A stretch of 64,000 bases of DNA from positions 372,001 through 436,000 of the forward strand of contig JASJFT010000012.1 of the NCBI GenBank assembly GCA_030770425.1, read 5' to 3'. Position numbers and translations under genes: made by a program. A model generated the notes under the pieces. It had not been told where the DNA came from. It saw only the letters and a program-made list of their open reading frames with translations, and searched no databases. This DNA comes from Darksidea phi. Taxonomy: Eukaryota > Ascomycota > Dothideomycetes > Pleosporales > Lentitheciaceae. Shown here piece by piece: positions 21,770 to 34,777 of this stretch; position 1 is the first letter of the stretch; every line of letters begins with the position of its first letter.

Positions 21770-24700
21770 CTAATTTGATTGCCGTGGTGTAGCTCTCAGA
21801 CGCGTTAGCATCGTCCTCGCCGGCGCCTGCTCCCATCTCGGCGGCATTGTCGGCTTCGCATCGAGATTCGTCGCAGGCAAGATCGGAAGCACAGCACGTT
21901 TCTCCTCCACCAAAACAGCATTCTCTTCCGCGAGCGCAAGCCGACGCGATGAGTTCGTACCCCGGATCGCCAATCCGCCACCCGGCAGCGCCTCCAACAA
22001 ACCCAACTCCAGACTGCGCTTCACCCAGTTCACATCCGGCCTGATGGCCTTCGCGGACGCAAGACGTTTGGCATCTGGGTCCAGGCTGTACGAAGATGCC
22101 AGCTTCTTCAGCGCCGCGGCATTGGGATTTGTGGTATACCAGCGGTCGTCCGTCAGAAGGGCATAGCCCGGGTCCTCAGAAACAATAGCTTCAGGCCAGC
22201 ACGGATTCTCTTTCAGGCCCCAATCGTTACCTGCGGACGGCCTTGTGGCGCCGGCGAAGTCGAACACCACCGACAAGACCGCGCGCGTGAAGTCAACCTC
22301 CCAGAACTCAGTCGTCGACTGCCCGTTCACCCGCTTGTTCGGAGTGCCCTTGAACTTGACCAGTTTTTTGTTGAACTCGGCACCTATCTTCTGGCCGTTG
22401 CCTTCTCCACCATCATTCTCCGGACAGAACGCGCGCCAGATACGCTGCGGTACGCCTCCGTTCTCGTTGGAAGGAATCCAGCGGATTATCTGACCTTGAC
22501 TGTTCGGGATGTTCTGCGGCGCTTTCTTTGGCCAGAAGTAGCCGGGCGGGTATTCATCCGCTTGGCAAACGACAGGCTCATCCCGCCCTTGAAAATCGTA
22601 CACTCGGTCGGTGAACGCTTGCCACTTGGCGTTGGCATGCTCCTTGTACCAGTCGCGTGTAGCGTAGCCGTCCATGCGGCTGTTCTTGTCGGTACAGGTC
22701 AGGTAATTGTTTACCCAGGGGTAGTTCAGCGAGGCCGAGTAGTAGTGGTAGCAGGCCTGAGAGTACAGAGATGCGGTACATGTCTTCTTGATTGTCGTGA
22801 GCTGGGGATTGGACTTGGTGATGGAGGTGATGGTCACGCCATTAGTTCCGGTTGGGCGACCTGTTGTAGTCGTTGTGGGGCGGCCCGGGTTGCCTCTATC
22901 GCCTTTCTGTCCGCTCCCTTTGGGGATGTTCTTGGGTGGCTCCCAGCCTGCCACACCACCCGCCACGTCTTCGAGGATGCCGAAGATCTCTTTGAGTTTG
23001 TCCGGGACGAGACCGGAGCCGCCGCATGGAGCGAGCCAGAAGTCGAATGCGTCTTGAGGCATCTGTGAAGCGTCGTATGCGTAGCCTAGCGTTTTCGCGG
23101 CGCTGATCAAGGCTTCTGAGGGAGGATTAGTGGCCACCTTAGCATCACTGAGGTCCAATCATCCTTACTCATGCCAGCGTTGACACCTTCGCCAACTCCA
23201 GGGATAGCGTCTAGTCCAATCTCGACCAGCAGTTTCAGTGTCGACATGACTATAAAGCAGCCAATCTTGGAGCCGTCAGTCTTTACGTTTCAAGTGTAAT
23301 CGGCTATGAACGTACCTGTGCAATAGCAGGAAGAGCATCGATAATGATATTCGCAATCTCGTTCACGAACTGATTATCGCAGCTGCACTTACCTGGGTGA
23401 AAACTCAGTCACGTGATGGGACTCTTTCACTAGCTAACAACTTACCTGGGGTGTAAATCAAGTCCGTACTCGCTTCAGCACAAAACGTTAGCATGATGGC
23501 ACTCGCCTGGCCTCGCTGCGTCATGACTTACGATAGCGCAACCAGGGGATCTCTTGGTCCAGCGGGGTGAAGGAAACACAGCCATAAGATGTTGTTCTCC
23601 CGGCTGCCTTGGCCTTCTCGATCTCGACCTTGCACGCATTGTAGCATTGATCCTCGGTCCAATCTCTTCTGGGCGGTTTGAAGATCTGGCAATTCAGCCG
23701 CTCTTGCCATCGAGCGTCGCTGTAGTTGAGCCATGAATTCGGATCGGTGATTACCACCGGAGTCTTGGTCGGCGTAGTCGCGCTTGTGGTTGGGTCGGGT
23801 GGCGGTGGCGGAACCACGCACTTGTCCTTGTTGGCTGGGTCACGATTGCAGTTCTCCGTGCAGAAGAAGTCGTCACGGAATAGGCACACGTACGAGCATA
23901 GCCCTTTGTACTCGCACTCTTTCCCTGGATTCGGGTATCCCTCGCCATATTTGGCTGCACCGGGGTCGATTTTGCGACCCATCATAGCGCAGGAACAGGG
24001 ACCTGGAGGACAGTAGTCATGACCACAAGCGAACGTGCAAAGCTTTTGGAGATTGCCTTCGCCGGTGCCCGAAATGCAACCTTGCTGCGAGATGGGAACG
24101 GGAGTCGCGCTGACCGTGGCACCCCATTTGCCGCCGGTCCATGCGTTCCAATTGTTGATGCCGTTCGTGCAGGTGCTGTCGCTGATTTTTTCGCCCGTGT
24201 AGCTCAGTATTCGGCCAGAGTTGGTTATTTCGACTGTTACCGCACCTGATTTACCGTCCATTGACACGCTTCCGTGCCAGAGGCCGATATAATCCGCGGG
24301 GTTACTGAGGGGAGTTAGCCTGTTGCCATCTCTGATTAGGGTGCCACATAACTTACGAATCCCATAATGCGTTTACCCAATCGTTGTCCCCAATCTTGAC
24401 GCGGACTTTGGTGTCTTTGTTGCCAGCGAGAAGGGCCGAGAAGAAGACACGGTCCTCGGCACATTTAGAAGGATTTAACTCGGTCTGCACCTGACTCGCG
24501 GTATTGCACGTTGTGCCGCCAGTAGAACAAGATCGCGCATGATTGAGACGGTACCAAACGCTCACGCCCTCCTTGGTGATGGCCGGGGCCCCACCCTTGT
24601 ACATATCGATGGTATGTGGAAGGAACATACGCCAGGCGTCGTGCGGACGATTGAGCGCGTAGTTGTACGGACCTTCTCCGACGTCGAATGCAATCATGGC

Positions 24701-25584
24701 ATTTTCACGGACAGGCCCGATGTGATGTGATTCTCCATAGTCATTCCACGAAATGATTTGGACGTATTCCGGCCTTGGTTTCGTTAGCTAATGCATGAAT
24801 CTGGTATAAAAGTCGCTCACTTGAGATACCATACTTGGTACCATCGGTCCCACCATGCATTGTCGCCTCTCCATAACCAGTTTTTATCCCAATGCGGAAG
24901 ATCTGGAAAGCGTTAAATAAGACGCGTCTCATTGGCTGGGACACACCTACTCGTAAAGAACCATGGCGATACAGGCATCATATACGGCTTTCCACCAGCC
25001 TGGCTCAAGAAATCGAGGTAGCTAGCATCGATCTTGGTCGTCATAGCATTGTCGCCCTCAGCCCATCCTGCCCACGAGAAAAGGCCATCTGCAACACCAT
25101 TCTCCTTCTGAAGTGCCTTCTTCGCCCCCAGCGAAGACCAACTCGGCATAAAGAAGCAGTTTGTTTCCGCCTTGATATCCGGCCAGTCAGGAGCTTGATT
25201 CGGGCCTTCGAAGGTACTGACGAGCGGTTTCTCGCCATGATGGTAAAAGTACGCGCGGCTCGTCTTCCGATAATTGATTAGGTCGATGACATCCTGCTTG
25301 GGCCACGCCCCGTTGCCCGCGTAGTCGAACGAGAAGAACAGCTTAAAGCCTTTGCTCTCAGCGACAGCGAACATGTAATTTAGGCCATAATCGTTGGCAT
25401 CGTCATCATACGCAATGTTGAGGGCGAAACCGTCGATGTGTGCTTCTTGCGCTTTCGTGATGTCGTCTTCGAAGTCGGAGTATGCGTAGTTGCCGGTGTT
25501 GCCAATCATGAAGTGGGCGAACACGGTGGCTGCATTGACACGCACATAGAAGAGTAGGCTTGCTATGAGAAGCAACAGCAACAT
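21770..25584 (-). CDS. Secreted GH71 alpha-1,3-glucanase (mutanase) with long Cys-rich C-terminal extension
   Basis: Minus-strand multi-exon gene of about 1,100 residues. It starts with signal peptide MLLLLLIASLLFYVRVNA, then AATVFAHFMIGNTGNYAYSD, the start of the GH71 catalytic domain. Further GH71 blocks follow: DGFALNIAYDD, FKLFFSFDYAGNGAWP, FSWAGWAEGDNAM, KNWLWRGDNAWWDRW and ISWNDYGESHHIGP. Introns: GTAGGT...TTCCAG near 24957-24905, GTGAGC...CCAAG near 24830-24775, GTAAGT...CTCAG near 24355-24310, and several short ones at 23530-23150. After the catalytic region come a Cys-rich module (about 24060-23860), a Pro/Thr linker, and a second module with VCQADEYPPGYFWPKK (about 22555), a block also seen in large fungal chitinase-like proteins. 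The enzyme would cut alpha-1,3-glucan of fungal walls during remodelling or attack on other fungi. The catalytic family is firm; exact exon borders in 23530-23150 are not. Confidence 0.85.
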
Positions 25585-26652
25585 ATTTAGGATCTTTAAG
25601 AATGAAAGACTGTCAAGGAAAGGGAACCTTAAAGAATGCTCTGGGGGTAATCCATGGGCCTTTTAAGACAATCTCGCCATGGACATCGCCAAGGCATTTA
25701 TTGCTGGATCTATATCATGCCGCATACCCAACACGGGAACTTCGTCTCGAAGTGTTCGAACGGCGAAGGGGTTTCAATCCTTCGGCTTGAACGAGGACCC
25801 GAGTTGGGTCTGTCACTGCTCGCACAAGGGATGCCCGAAGCGAGGTTGACAGGCGGCTTTCCCATGGCGCAAGTAGCAACTGGCCACGATACGCGGGTCC
25901 CGGTAAGTCCAGAGCCTGGCGCTGAGTATACCCGGTCTGGTAGACGGATGTTCCCTCTAGCAGGGATGCGGAAGTGGAAATAAAGTGCACCGGGTTTGGG
26001 CTACACTATTCCTGGATCCCGGGGCGTTCCATACGGGACAGCCACGGCCACGTGGGGATCACGACCCAGGTCTGGAATGAGTTCCGCACTGCACGGCGCG
26101 CGTTGGATTTCCTCTTGCGTATTTCGCCCATGGTTCCACCTTAGCGCGGCTGTAGTTTTACTCTATTCAGGGTGATAGGTACGTCTTTGAAATTGGCGGT
26201 TAGAAAAGGGTATGGTTTTGTGCAGAGGCCTTACCGTGGGACCCTTGTGGGGCGATCACATGGAGTGCAAAGAAAGCCTTGCGCAGCAATCTTAGGTAGA
26301 GGGAGATTATTAATACGAGACTGTCCGTGCAGAGTACATAGTCTGCCGACACTAAAATTGTGTGATCCGTGCCAGGTTGCCGACACTAGTCCCAGACCGC
26401 ATGGTCGAGGAGAGCCGAGTATCTACCAGAGCGGGAATTTGCCCATAAAGCGTTCGGCGTGTTTTAGTACAATTGCTTTGAATCTGACCACAAAATCTGC
26501 CTCACGGGGGGTTCCACCAGTAGAAAGCTTTCCGCAGCATCTCTTGGGCCGCCTCGAACGGGAGCTGCGCAGTGACCGACGCAAGAACACCTCACCCACG
26601 GGCGAGTACAGAATACATCGGCACTCAACCCTTTCCGCAAGCTTACTTTGGG
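25585..26652. other. Intergenic region between divergent GH71 and hypothetical genes
   Basis: A 1.07-kb shared upstream region for the genes starting at 25584 (minus) and 26653 (plus). Open frames here have no recognisable domain. No strong regulatory motif is evident by eye. Confidence 0.5.
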
Positions 26653-27498
26653 ATGGCTTCTGACGTGCCACCCTACTCCCGCGACAGCCTCGTCGCAGAG
26701 GTTACCTCCTACTACAACTTCCTCACCACCATCTACCTCGCCCCATCAGCAATCAAAACGCCCCCTCCAGAAGGATGGTCTGAGCTAACCCCAGAGTTCC
26801 TGTCTCCACTCGCCAAAAATGACAACGTCCAGGACCTCATCCGCCATCTCCCCTTTATCCGCCGGGATGACACTAGCCCCTTCGCCACATTCCACATATA
26901 CGAGAACACGGCGGCAGTCGACTTCACTGGCGCCCTCGTCAGACGGTTCTTTGGTGCGACGAATCCAAGTACTGCAATTGTGGAGCCGAGCAGAGATATA
27001 TTGGAACTGCCGGCACATGTGCTTACTTTGGCGACTCCTGCGCAGGGAAGGAATGGATGCTACTTCTTCGTGGATACGGAGCGGGGAGTGGGAATCATTT
27101 GTGATTGGCAGAATGGGCCAAGGAGAACGGCGTTGAGTTTGGTGAGTATATGGCCTTCACACATGACCGAGTCATGCTGATCACTCTGCAGGATGCTGAT
27201 CGAGAGGTGGACGAGTGGAAGTCGCATGCGACATATACGATACCGGACTTCTTTGCGTTCTTGAAGAAGCAATTCCGGGATTTCAATGTGGTGGGTCTGA
27301 AACGGTTCGCTGCTCTACATTTTGACTGGAACTGATGTTTGGTAGATTGCAATCAACGAGAGAGAGGTGGAGGATGCTACTGGGCCGGTGCATCCGCCTC
27401 ATGAGCAAATCAAGGAAATCTATCGACGCTATGGACTGTTCACGCAACAGTACGATAAAGATACTTGTCTAAGAGCTGTCACTGAGGTGGATGAATGA
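26653..27498 (+). CDS. Conserved hypothetical protein, 246 aa, three exons
   Basis: Exons 26653-27141, 27192-27290 and 27346-27498 join in phase 0 (GTGAGT...CTGCAG and GTGGGT...GGTAG). The start ATG begins MASDVPPYSRDSLVAEVTSYY. The protein is acidic and globular, with blocks SYYNFLTTIYLAPSAIKTPP, DLIRHLPFIRRDD and HATYTIPDFFAFLKKQFRDF. Its ending is RRYGLFTQQYDKDTCLRAV. This looks like a family of unknown function common in filamentous ascomycetes. There is no signal peptide or membrane segment, so it is presumably cytosolic. Confidence 0.75.
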
Positions 27499-27881
27499 GG
27501 CCGACCGTAGAATCCGTCTGGGCAGCACTAACTTATCAGCGCGGCGGGTGCTGCATCACAGTGTTGTAGGAGCTGTGGTTCGACGGGCAAACACACAGTT
27601 ACAACGGAGTGATAGCATTCTAGAACAAATGAGAAAAGTCTCTGTCTTCAAAGTGGCAACGGTAGAACAAGAGTGGCAGCTGCCAGGCTCGGACGGCCCG
27701 AAGCAGCCAGCAGGACCATGTGATGACCTTCTGTTGCGTCTTTGGCAGCGTCCAGCACCGACTGGGAGGGTGCAGGTGCTCGCACACACGTGGGAGACTG
27801 CTGTGCAACGGTGCATAGACGTTAGTACTGTTGGCGGAAGTGGCGATAGGCCACTGTTTGGGTCTGTGCTAGCGCTAGCCG
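27499..27881. other. Intergenic region, nothing recognised
   Basis: No motif or domain seen; spurious frames only. Confidence 0.4.
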
Positions 27882-28361
27882 CTATATAGGCAGTTCAATC
27901 CATAGTTTGATTCCTAGCTGAATGGCCCTACACCTCGCTCCGTGTTGGTCGAGAACCTCCCTTATCGGTGGGGCGCTGTGGTAGAGATAATATGCCGTTT
28001 CATCGTCGTCGAGGTCGATACATCCCAGAGAAGCGCGGAATGTGGGACGGTCCCAGTCTGTGATCATGTCTAGGTCTTGGGCCCTTATACCTGCAACTGA
28101 AGACATGATGGAGCGTGCGTAGAGCGACGTAGAGTTATCGATCGTTCCGTGGGGTGTCGTGAGTTCAAATGTACGGTGATGAGTTCGATGATGGAGAGAC
28201 TCACGGCTTATATATCCTTCTGCCAACCCGACGATCTGGACAGCAATGACGACGACATTGCTCTCCAGGGCGCTCTGCCCGCAGGCGGCAGCGCATTCGT
28301 AATAGACAACTAAGGTTGGCAATGGCGATAGTAATCTGTTGGCGATCAGTGAGAGCACCAA
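27882..28361 (-). CDS. Possible small hypothetical gene
   Basis: The minus-strand open frame has a Leu-rich start (MVLSLIANRLLSPLPTLVVYY) and an acidic middle (GCIDLDDDETAYYLYHSAPP). No family is recognised. It may be chance. 28362-28699 is the putative promoter of the DUF4246 gene. Confidence 0.25.
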   Translation of the reverse strand: MVLSLIANRLLSPLPTLVVYYECAAACGQSALESNVVVIAVQIVGLAEGYISRESLHHRTHHRTFELTTPHGTIDNSTSLYARSIMSSVAGIRAQDLDMITDWDRPTFRASLGCIDLDDDETAYYLYHSAPPIREVLDQHGARCRAIQLGIKLWIELPI

Positions 28362-28699
28362 ATTTCATGTGCGATGATCGATCATCGCTTGTTTTTGGCA
28401 CGTGACTTTAAGATGGTCTGTGTTAAGGAAGCGAGCGTCTACTTGACATCCACATAGTTAGCTCAGGGGCTGTACCGTACCAATGTGGTTAGTCCACGAT
28501 CCTTGTTCCTACCGAAGGACCGTCGAAAACACACACCTATTCCCTTAATTTAATGGCTATACAATGCACTATCCACAGCCCCGGAAGTAAAACTCGAAAA
28601 GAGATCGCACTCACAATGTGGTGGCCCTCACTAACATCGACCCTCGCGCGGAACCAACCACGCGCCTCCACGCGCCTCAGTGCCACCGCCATCGGAAAA

Positions 28700-30833
28700 A
28701 TGACCACATCATCGGAACGCAAATCACACAAGAAAGAGTATCCAGGACTCGGCCTAGACCTCCGCACATTAGACGAACGAGGCCCTTGCTACCCTATTGG
28801 TTCCCAACGTTGGTCCCAATTACTCCCCGTCCGAGAACTCGCTATGATGAGCATAATGGACAAGCTGACCGACAAACCTGACTGGAACAAAAAGGTCTTC
28901 GACGACACCGTTGTGGCTAGGTGGCGCAAAGAGGCGCTCGCGACCCGAAATGACTTGTTCTGGGATGCGGCTACTGGGGGAGATTATTTCGATACAGGGC
29001 ATATTGCGAGGCCGGATGGGATTGTAGATTCCGAAGTTTTTGACTATGTAGGTTTTCCTTGTGCTGCTTCGTTGGATGGTGTCGTGCTTACTTGCGCGGT
29101 CGCGTGGTAGTGTGTCCGGGAGCTCAGAGTGAAGGCACGGTACTTTGAGAAGACTGGGCTTATACCTACCTTGGATGCGGACGCGACTGTAGTTAAGTCA
29201 GATAGTCTAGTTGAGCCTGATCTGCACAACGCCTTACGGAAAGCTTTGCAGAAGCTTAAGGGCGAGCAGGCTGCACGACCCGACTGGCACCCGAATTCAG
29301 ATGATAAGGTAATGGATCTAGTGCACCCCTCGATGTATCCTTTGGTCTACGGGCGCACTAGGGTGTTGCGAGAGGAGCTTGTAGGTGTCGATGATTCAAT
29401 TGAGAAGTGGGCAGGGAAAGGCGAAATCATTTCAAAGCAGTACCAACAACCTCAGGAGTTCGACATCAAATACGAACTCGGCGATATCATCCAACCCGAT
29501 CTGTGGTCATACACATATCAATGGTTACCAGCCAACATGGCTTTCGGAAACGATGGCACGGTATGGTTTACCAGTTACATCAACAACCTGCACCCAACAA
29601 AACACGCCAAAACGTACCGCGTTATTGAGCAACTCGTCAACAGGGCTCTTCCAGCATGGGAGCAATGTCTGAATCTACTCGAAACATCAGCCTGGCGCCA
29701 GAAAAGTCAAGGGCCTGGGCGGACGAAAAGTCGCTTCGGGTATTTCGAAGATCCAGAGTCAGTACCACGACTTCTTCTATTTGGAACGCAGACCGAAAGC
29801 GCGTTTGCTTTCAACTAACAGCTTCGTAGCGACGAAAATATAGACAACTGGATCTTTTCCGACCCAGAAGCGGCAAGACGGCTAAAGGAGTATGTCGGAG
29901 AAGGCCGCACGGATTGGTCGCGCGACGAGCAATCAGTACTGGAGGAGGAGCTGGGAGTGAAGCTGGATCGGTGTCCGCGAAATCCTCCACCGCCCGAGTT
30001 CAAGGCGCTCGACTACTCGCCCAGCGAAAGGCTGCGTCTTACCAGCAGATTCGCGGAATCCGGATTGCAGGTCATTGTCAAGATGGTATCTGTTGAACTC
30101 ACGCCCGACAAGCCCTATTTCTCGGTTGGAAGTTGGCATATCGAAGGTTGCTTCTCTCCTACATCCCTTCCTTCATGGCTGCTCCGGCAATTCCTAATCC
30201 AACACAGGTCAAATGAACGAACACATCTGTGCTACAGCTCTCTACTATGTGGACAGCGATAACATCACGCCGAGCAGCCTATCATTCCGCATGGCGACTA
30301 ACTCCTACCTTGATGACGATATAAGTGTGGGCCAGGATTCTTACCATTGGCTGGAAAGCACTTACGGTGTCAAACTAGGTTGCGACGGGTCACCCGCCCT
30401 ACAAAACTACGGCAGCGTGGAGACGAAGCCTGGAAGACTCCTCGCATTCCCAAACATCTTCCAGCATTGCGTCTCGCCTTTTGAGCTTGTTAATAAGTCG
30501 AAACCGGGACATCGAAGCTTCATTGCGCTTTGGCTGGTCGATCCCCACCGGCGAATTATCTCTACGGCAAATGTACCCCCGCAGCAGATGTCTTGGATGG
30601 CCGAGGAAGCGTTGGGAGCTGGGATTGCGGGAGGTGAGGGTGAGTCGCCGGCAGAGCTGCGCGCTGGCGCGGAGGAAGCGGTCAGAAAGTATTTCAAGCT
30701 CACGGATGATGTTCACCCCATGACATTGCGTGAAGCCGAGGAGCACAGGCTCGAGCTGATGATGGGTCGTACGGCTATTAATGATAGGATAGATTCGGAG
30801 TGGGGAGCTACGTATAACTTCTGTGAGCACTGA
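28700..30833 (+). CDS. DUF4246-family protein (2-oxoglutarate/Fe(II) oxygenase-like)
   Basis: Start chosen at 28700 (MTTSSERKSHKKEYPGLGL) because the family begins just before PG-GL. In-frame ATGs at 28553 and 28616 would only add a poor leader. Introns: 29048-29110 (GTAGGT...GGTAG), one ending near 29824, and one near 30155-30208 that rebuilds GSWHIEG-QMNEHI. Family hallmarks: LMDKLTDKP-type block (about 28850), VELTPDKP-YFSVGSWHIEG (about 30090-30153), then NEHICATALYYVDSDNIT. The C-terminus has FQHCVSPFELVNKSKPGHR and LWLVDPHRRIISTANVPPQQ. The HxE and later His/Arg resemble an oxygenase double-stranded beta-helix, so catalysis is plausible; the substrate is unknown. About 640-660 residues. 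Confidence 0.85.
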
Positions 30834-31344
30834 ATCCGGACAGTACATCGGACGAGAGTTATCTTAAAGCGTGTGGGATCGCTGTGTCGAAGCTGGTTTC
30901 GACGCTAACTTACCCGTGTCCAGTGATGAAAGTGCACCGTGGATCCCAGCGCAACGTAAAGTTACAAGGAAGCGGTGGAACGAGTTTCAGCTGCTCCCTT
31001 CGCAGGAGTCGAAGATGTCCATTTTGAACAAATACGAGATAGCGTAATCGTATCCATTTCTTGGACGTAACGGAGGCATAGTTCAAGGGACATGATTAAA
31101 GCCCCTTTTTGTTCGACACCGTCATATTATCGGCTAACTAGCCACAAGCTCCATCGTGTGGTCCAAGCTCCCGCCAACGTCACTTCCGTGGCGCGGGGCG
31201 GCGCGTCACCCTAACCACCAGAACCTTGCAGCCTACACAACCGCAGAGGGCCACATCCCCTCAACCACCACACACCCTTTTCTTCCACCCAGAACCATCT
31301 CCGGCCAAAAAGGACAGCGGGAGAAACAAAAGCAAGCTACACCG
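30834..31344. other. Intergenic region, nothing recognised
   Basis: Promoter of the small membrane protein gene and 3' flank of the DUF4246 gene. No other feature seen. Confidence 0.4.
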
Positions 31345-32089
31345 ATGGAAGTCCTCCGCTCAGAAACTACGCGCCTCCGCCGCACCTTCAACTACCCCTC
31401 CGAATCTTCGGACGAAGACGCCGTAGAAGAAGGAATGGATGAACGAGGTACTTAGTCCTCCCCCACACCTCTACCACCTCCAATGCCATACTAACAACCC
31501 AGCAGACCAAGAAACCCTCCTAGCAACCCTCTCAAACAAAGATACCACATCAACAAACCTATACACCCGCATCCTCCTCGTCCTCCCACTAGCGCCGATC
31601 CTCCTCTACCTCCCACGTCTCCTCGCCCTCTCCAGCATACTCCCCAGTCTGGCTGCTATAGCAAGTCTCCTCGCTAGCGCGTATACACTGTATTTCCTCC
31701 CGCTTCCACCGGTGCGGGTTAACCTGACCGATGCCTCGGGGCGGGATCTAAGAAGTTGGTTGGAAGGGAAAGGGAAAGGAAAAGCGACTGCGCGGGATGT
31801 GGATGGAGGAAAAGCTGTGGATGGGAGTGGAAGAAGGCTGGTGCCGTATGTGTCTGAGGAGATGGCTGATGTGCTGGCGGGGTATATGGTTCCTGTAAAC
31901 GCCGCTGTATGTGCGATATTAGCGGTAGCGGAGTTTTGGCAGGGCAGGGAGTGGAGCGAGGGTATGAGTATAGGAGGGGGGTATTTACCTGGACTGATTA
32001 TGACGGTGGTGATGTGGGCACGTCGCGAACTGCGTGTTGTGGATCTAGGCGAGTTGGAGAAGCTGAGGTATAGAAGTAAAGGTACTTGA
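31345..32089 (+). CDS. Small membrane protein, 228 aa, unknown function
   Basis: Exons 31345-31447 and 31506-32089 (intron GTACTT...CTAAC...CAGCAG). The N-terminus is acidic and cytosol-like (SSDEDAVEEGMDER). Two adjacent hydrophobic segments (ILLVLPLAPILLYLPRLLAL and ILPSLAAIASLLASAYTLYF) follow, then a charged loop rich in Lys/Gly and a third hydrophobic pair around MVPVNAAVCAILAVAEF and GLIMTVVMW. No signal peptide. Likely an internal-membrane protein; the family is not identified. Confidence 0.75.
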
Positions 32090-32347
32090 GAGGATAACCT
32101 CTCTACGCGAGAAGTAGAATGTATAATAGAGGGGTAAAGATAGTTCATCCGATTTGATGCCCAATCGGCATTTCCAAAGATCGTAGGGTAGTCCTCAAAC
32201 ACCTCATGTGCAGCGCTCGAATAGCCTTAGTTAGCAAAGGTATCATACCGAAACGCCATCGCCATGAGAAAAAGGAGAGTACAGTATCCAATAACGCTCA
32301 AATAGACAGTCATCACACATGGACCCAAAAAAGCTACATTGTCCAAA

Positions 32348-34777
32348 TCACATCACCATACTCTTCCTCCGACTAGCTGCTCTCTCCGCCCGCATACTCT
32401 CGACCAATCCACCCTCCGCTTTTGCCGCGAGATGAATGCTACTAGCACCAGTCGGCAAGCCAGGAGCAACAGTTCCTCTCTTCGTTCTCTCCTTCTCCCT
32501 AGTCACCGCGACGCTCTTGCCTAACCCCATATTAGCCGAGCTTGAGCTTCTAATAGTCCCACTAGCCGTCCGCTTATGCACAGGTGGCAATCCACGGTCT
32601 TGCTTGAGATGACTTTCAGATCGGCGTTCTTCGGTCACGGACCCTAAGGGAGCGGGGACCGCGGAATGGCGACGTGCGCTGCGTGCTGCGTTGGCAAGGT
32701 CGATGCGTGGGCGTGAAGAGGTGGTGGTAGCAGACGTCGAGGGCTCGAGGGCGGTGGATGGAGACGATTCATTGAAGTCGAAAACCGCGAGGTCGTCTTT
32801 CTTGTCCAACTTTATGGCTGGAGTCTTGCTGTCGTTACCGGTCGCTTGAAATGTGGAATCGGGCGGTTCGGATGTTGCTTTCGCGGGGGGCAAGCCATTG
32901 GAACCAAGTGATTTCCGTCTCGTCTCCTCAATCATTGCCGAAATCGCATGAGATGCCGCTGCAGAGTTCAATCGAGGTGCGTCGGCTTTTGAGTCTTGAG
33001 TGACTTCCCTCCGGTCGAGCTTCTGCCTGAGGGGACTTCCCACCTCGCCTTCCTCTTCTCCGCTTCGACCACCTATAGCACCCAGTGGCTTCCATGATGA
33101 ATCGTCAGGCTCTTGCTTGGTGCTCACCCTCCCTGCCGTCAGGGGAGCGATTTGAGGGTCCGCACTCGTCCTTCGGTCTTGATCAGACAGCACCGCATCC
33201 ACAAGCTCTTTTCCAGGTCGGCGCATCTTCGTGTTCAAGCTCGGTTCTTTATAGCTCACTTGTGCTCGAACTCTGCGTGACGGGCGACCACTTGTGCCAC
33301 TTTGACTACCAAGAGCTAGTTCTCCGGGAGGCGGCGTGTCCTTGGACTCCAGCCGTGATGTTGAGGGCTCGGTAGAAGGGGGCGAGAAGATGTCGTCTGG
33401 GGCAGGTGTCTTGGGTGGAAGTGACTCGAGAATGATCTCGGTGGTGGGGACGGGCTCGGGCATTTCGATTGGCGGAAGTGCTGGCTGAACATTTCGCGTA
33501 ATGGTCAGCCTTCCACGAGCAGTCTTCGGTAGAGGCTTCTTTCCAGGCTTGTCTGTTGTGGCAGAGCGCTGCTTCTTCGGCGAGAGTACAGGGTCAGTGT
33601 TGACGGGTTCTGACTGAAGTTAGCAAAAGGACGCAAGCTCAATAGTGTTGTACTTACTGCTACCAAGGACTGGCCGCTCAGGAGATTGTGCGCGAGGCTC
33701 TTCATTAGAGGGTGTGATTTCGGACGGCGCAGGTGTATTTCTACGGCTGAACCTAAAAGGCTCCGTTTGAGATTTCGTCTTCTCGTCATCCTCTTGAACG
33801 CTAAACTTCCTCTTAGCGCCTGCCCGCACTGTCTTCTTCGGCTCTTCTTCCAACTGCTCTGGCGATGATTCGAACAGCGATACGTGGCGGGGTTGGGGTC
33901 CGCTCTCCCTCCGCTTTCTCCTCATCTCGAGATTGGTCGGAAGATGCGGTTCTCCTTCTTCAATGGCTTGTCCAAGCTGCTCATCAGGAGTTGGGCTGGG
34001 ATCAAATGCGATGGGCTCCTCGTTCTCAAAGCGCGACACAGGCGGAGGGCCAATATCCGGGCTCTGACTATCATCCATATCGCGCATCTCTTCCGAACTA
34101 TAGATAGTTAGCCCAACTCCATTCCGATGGGTACGTCTTCGGCACCGCTGTAGTTAAAACATACTTCATAGTCTTCCGTGGATAGAACTTGCCCTCCGCA
34201 ATTGTCGGCAACATCGCATTCTCCACCTCGTGTAAACAAAGCCCGCTCCTCCATTGCCTCTCATCCGGACTTCTCCTAGTCGCTGCAGTCTGGCTCTTAC
34301 ACCTCGGCGATCCAGTATCCTTCTTCTTTAGTTGCCCCAGCTCCGCGACTAATCCTCCAAGCTCCTGCATCTTAGCCTCCAGTCGATCCTTCACTGAATT
34401 AATGTCATCGAACGAGGGGCGGTTTGATTGCGCTTCGAGCGTGTTTTGCAGTTGTACTACTTGCTCGCGGAGGGACAGGTTTTCTGCGAGAAGACGCGAG
34501 GCATCGTTTTCGAGGGTGCGGATGCGGACTGATTGTTGGGAGTTTGTCCTTTCATCTCGTCAGTCCTGCCACTCGACGACCAACGCACCTCAGGGCGACA
34601 GTACATACTTTGCAAGCTCGCGATTCTGCCTCAAGAATTTGCGTTTTACTACACCGTACGCATCAGTATAAATCTCCTTTCGTAGATTCCTCCGGGATGC
34701 GCACCAGACACCAATTCAGCATCATTCGTCTCCGCCGGCGGGGCGGGCGCAATAGGCGGCTCATTCAGGCGCGCCAT
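32348..34777 (-). CDS. sgo1: Shugoshin, protector of centromeric cohesion
   Basis: Minus-strand gene of about 690 residues. The first exon is MARLNEPPIAP...AELVS. A GTGCGC...TGTAG intron gives VKRKFLRQNRELAK, and a GTATGT...AAAG intron leads to the N-terminal coiled coil (SVRIRTLENDASRLLAENLS, LREQVVQLQNTLE) that binds PP2A in this family. FYPRKTM follows near 34170. A long acidic/Pro-rich middle runs over 34087-33000. The C-terminal basic SGO motif is present: GRPSRRVRAQVSYKEPSLNT, KMRRPGKELVDAV (about 33290-33195), which binds phosphorylated histone H2A at centromeres. The gene is divergent from dad2. The call rests on both conserved ends; the middle is not conserved in general. Confidence 0.9.

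Noticed and set aside
24741..24944. Minus-strand frame starting MSQPMRRVLFNAF
   Set aside because: It reads through an intron in the wrong frame; the spliced frame gives the conserved GH71 block KNWLWRGDNAWWDRW.
26172..26671. Plus and minus open frames of 80-160 codons
   Set aside because: No start context, no domain, overlapping on both strands in the promoter region of the 26653 gene.
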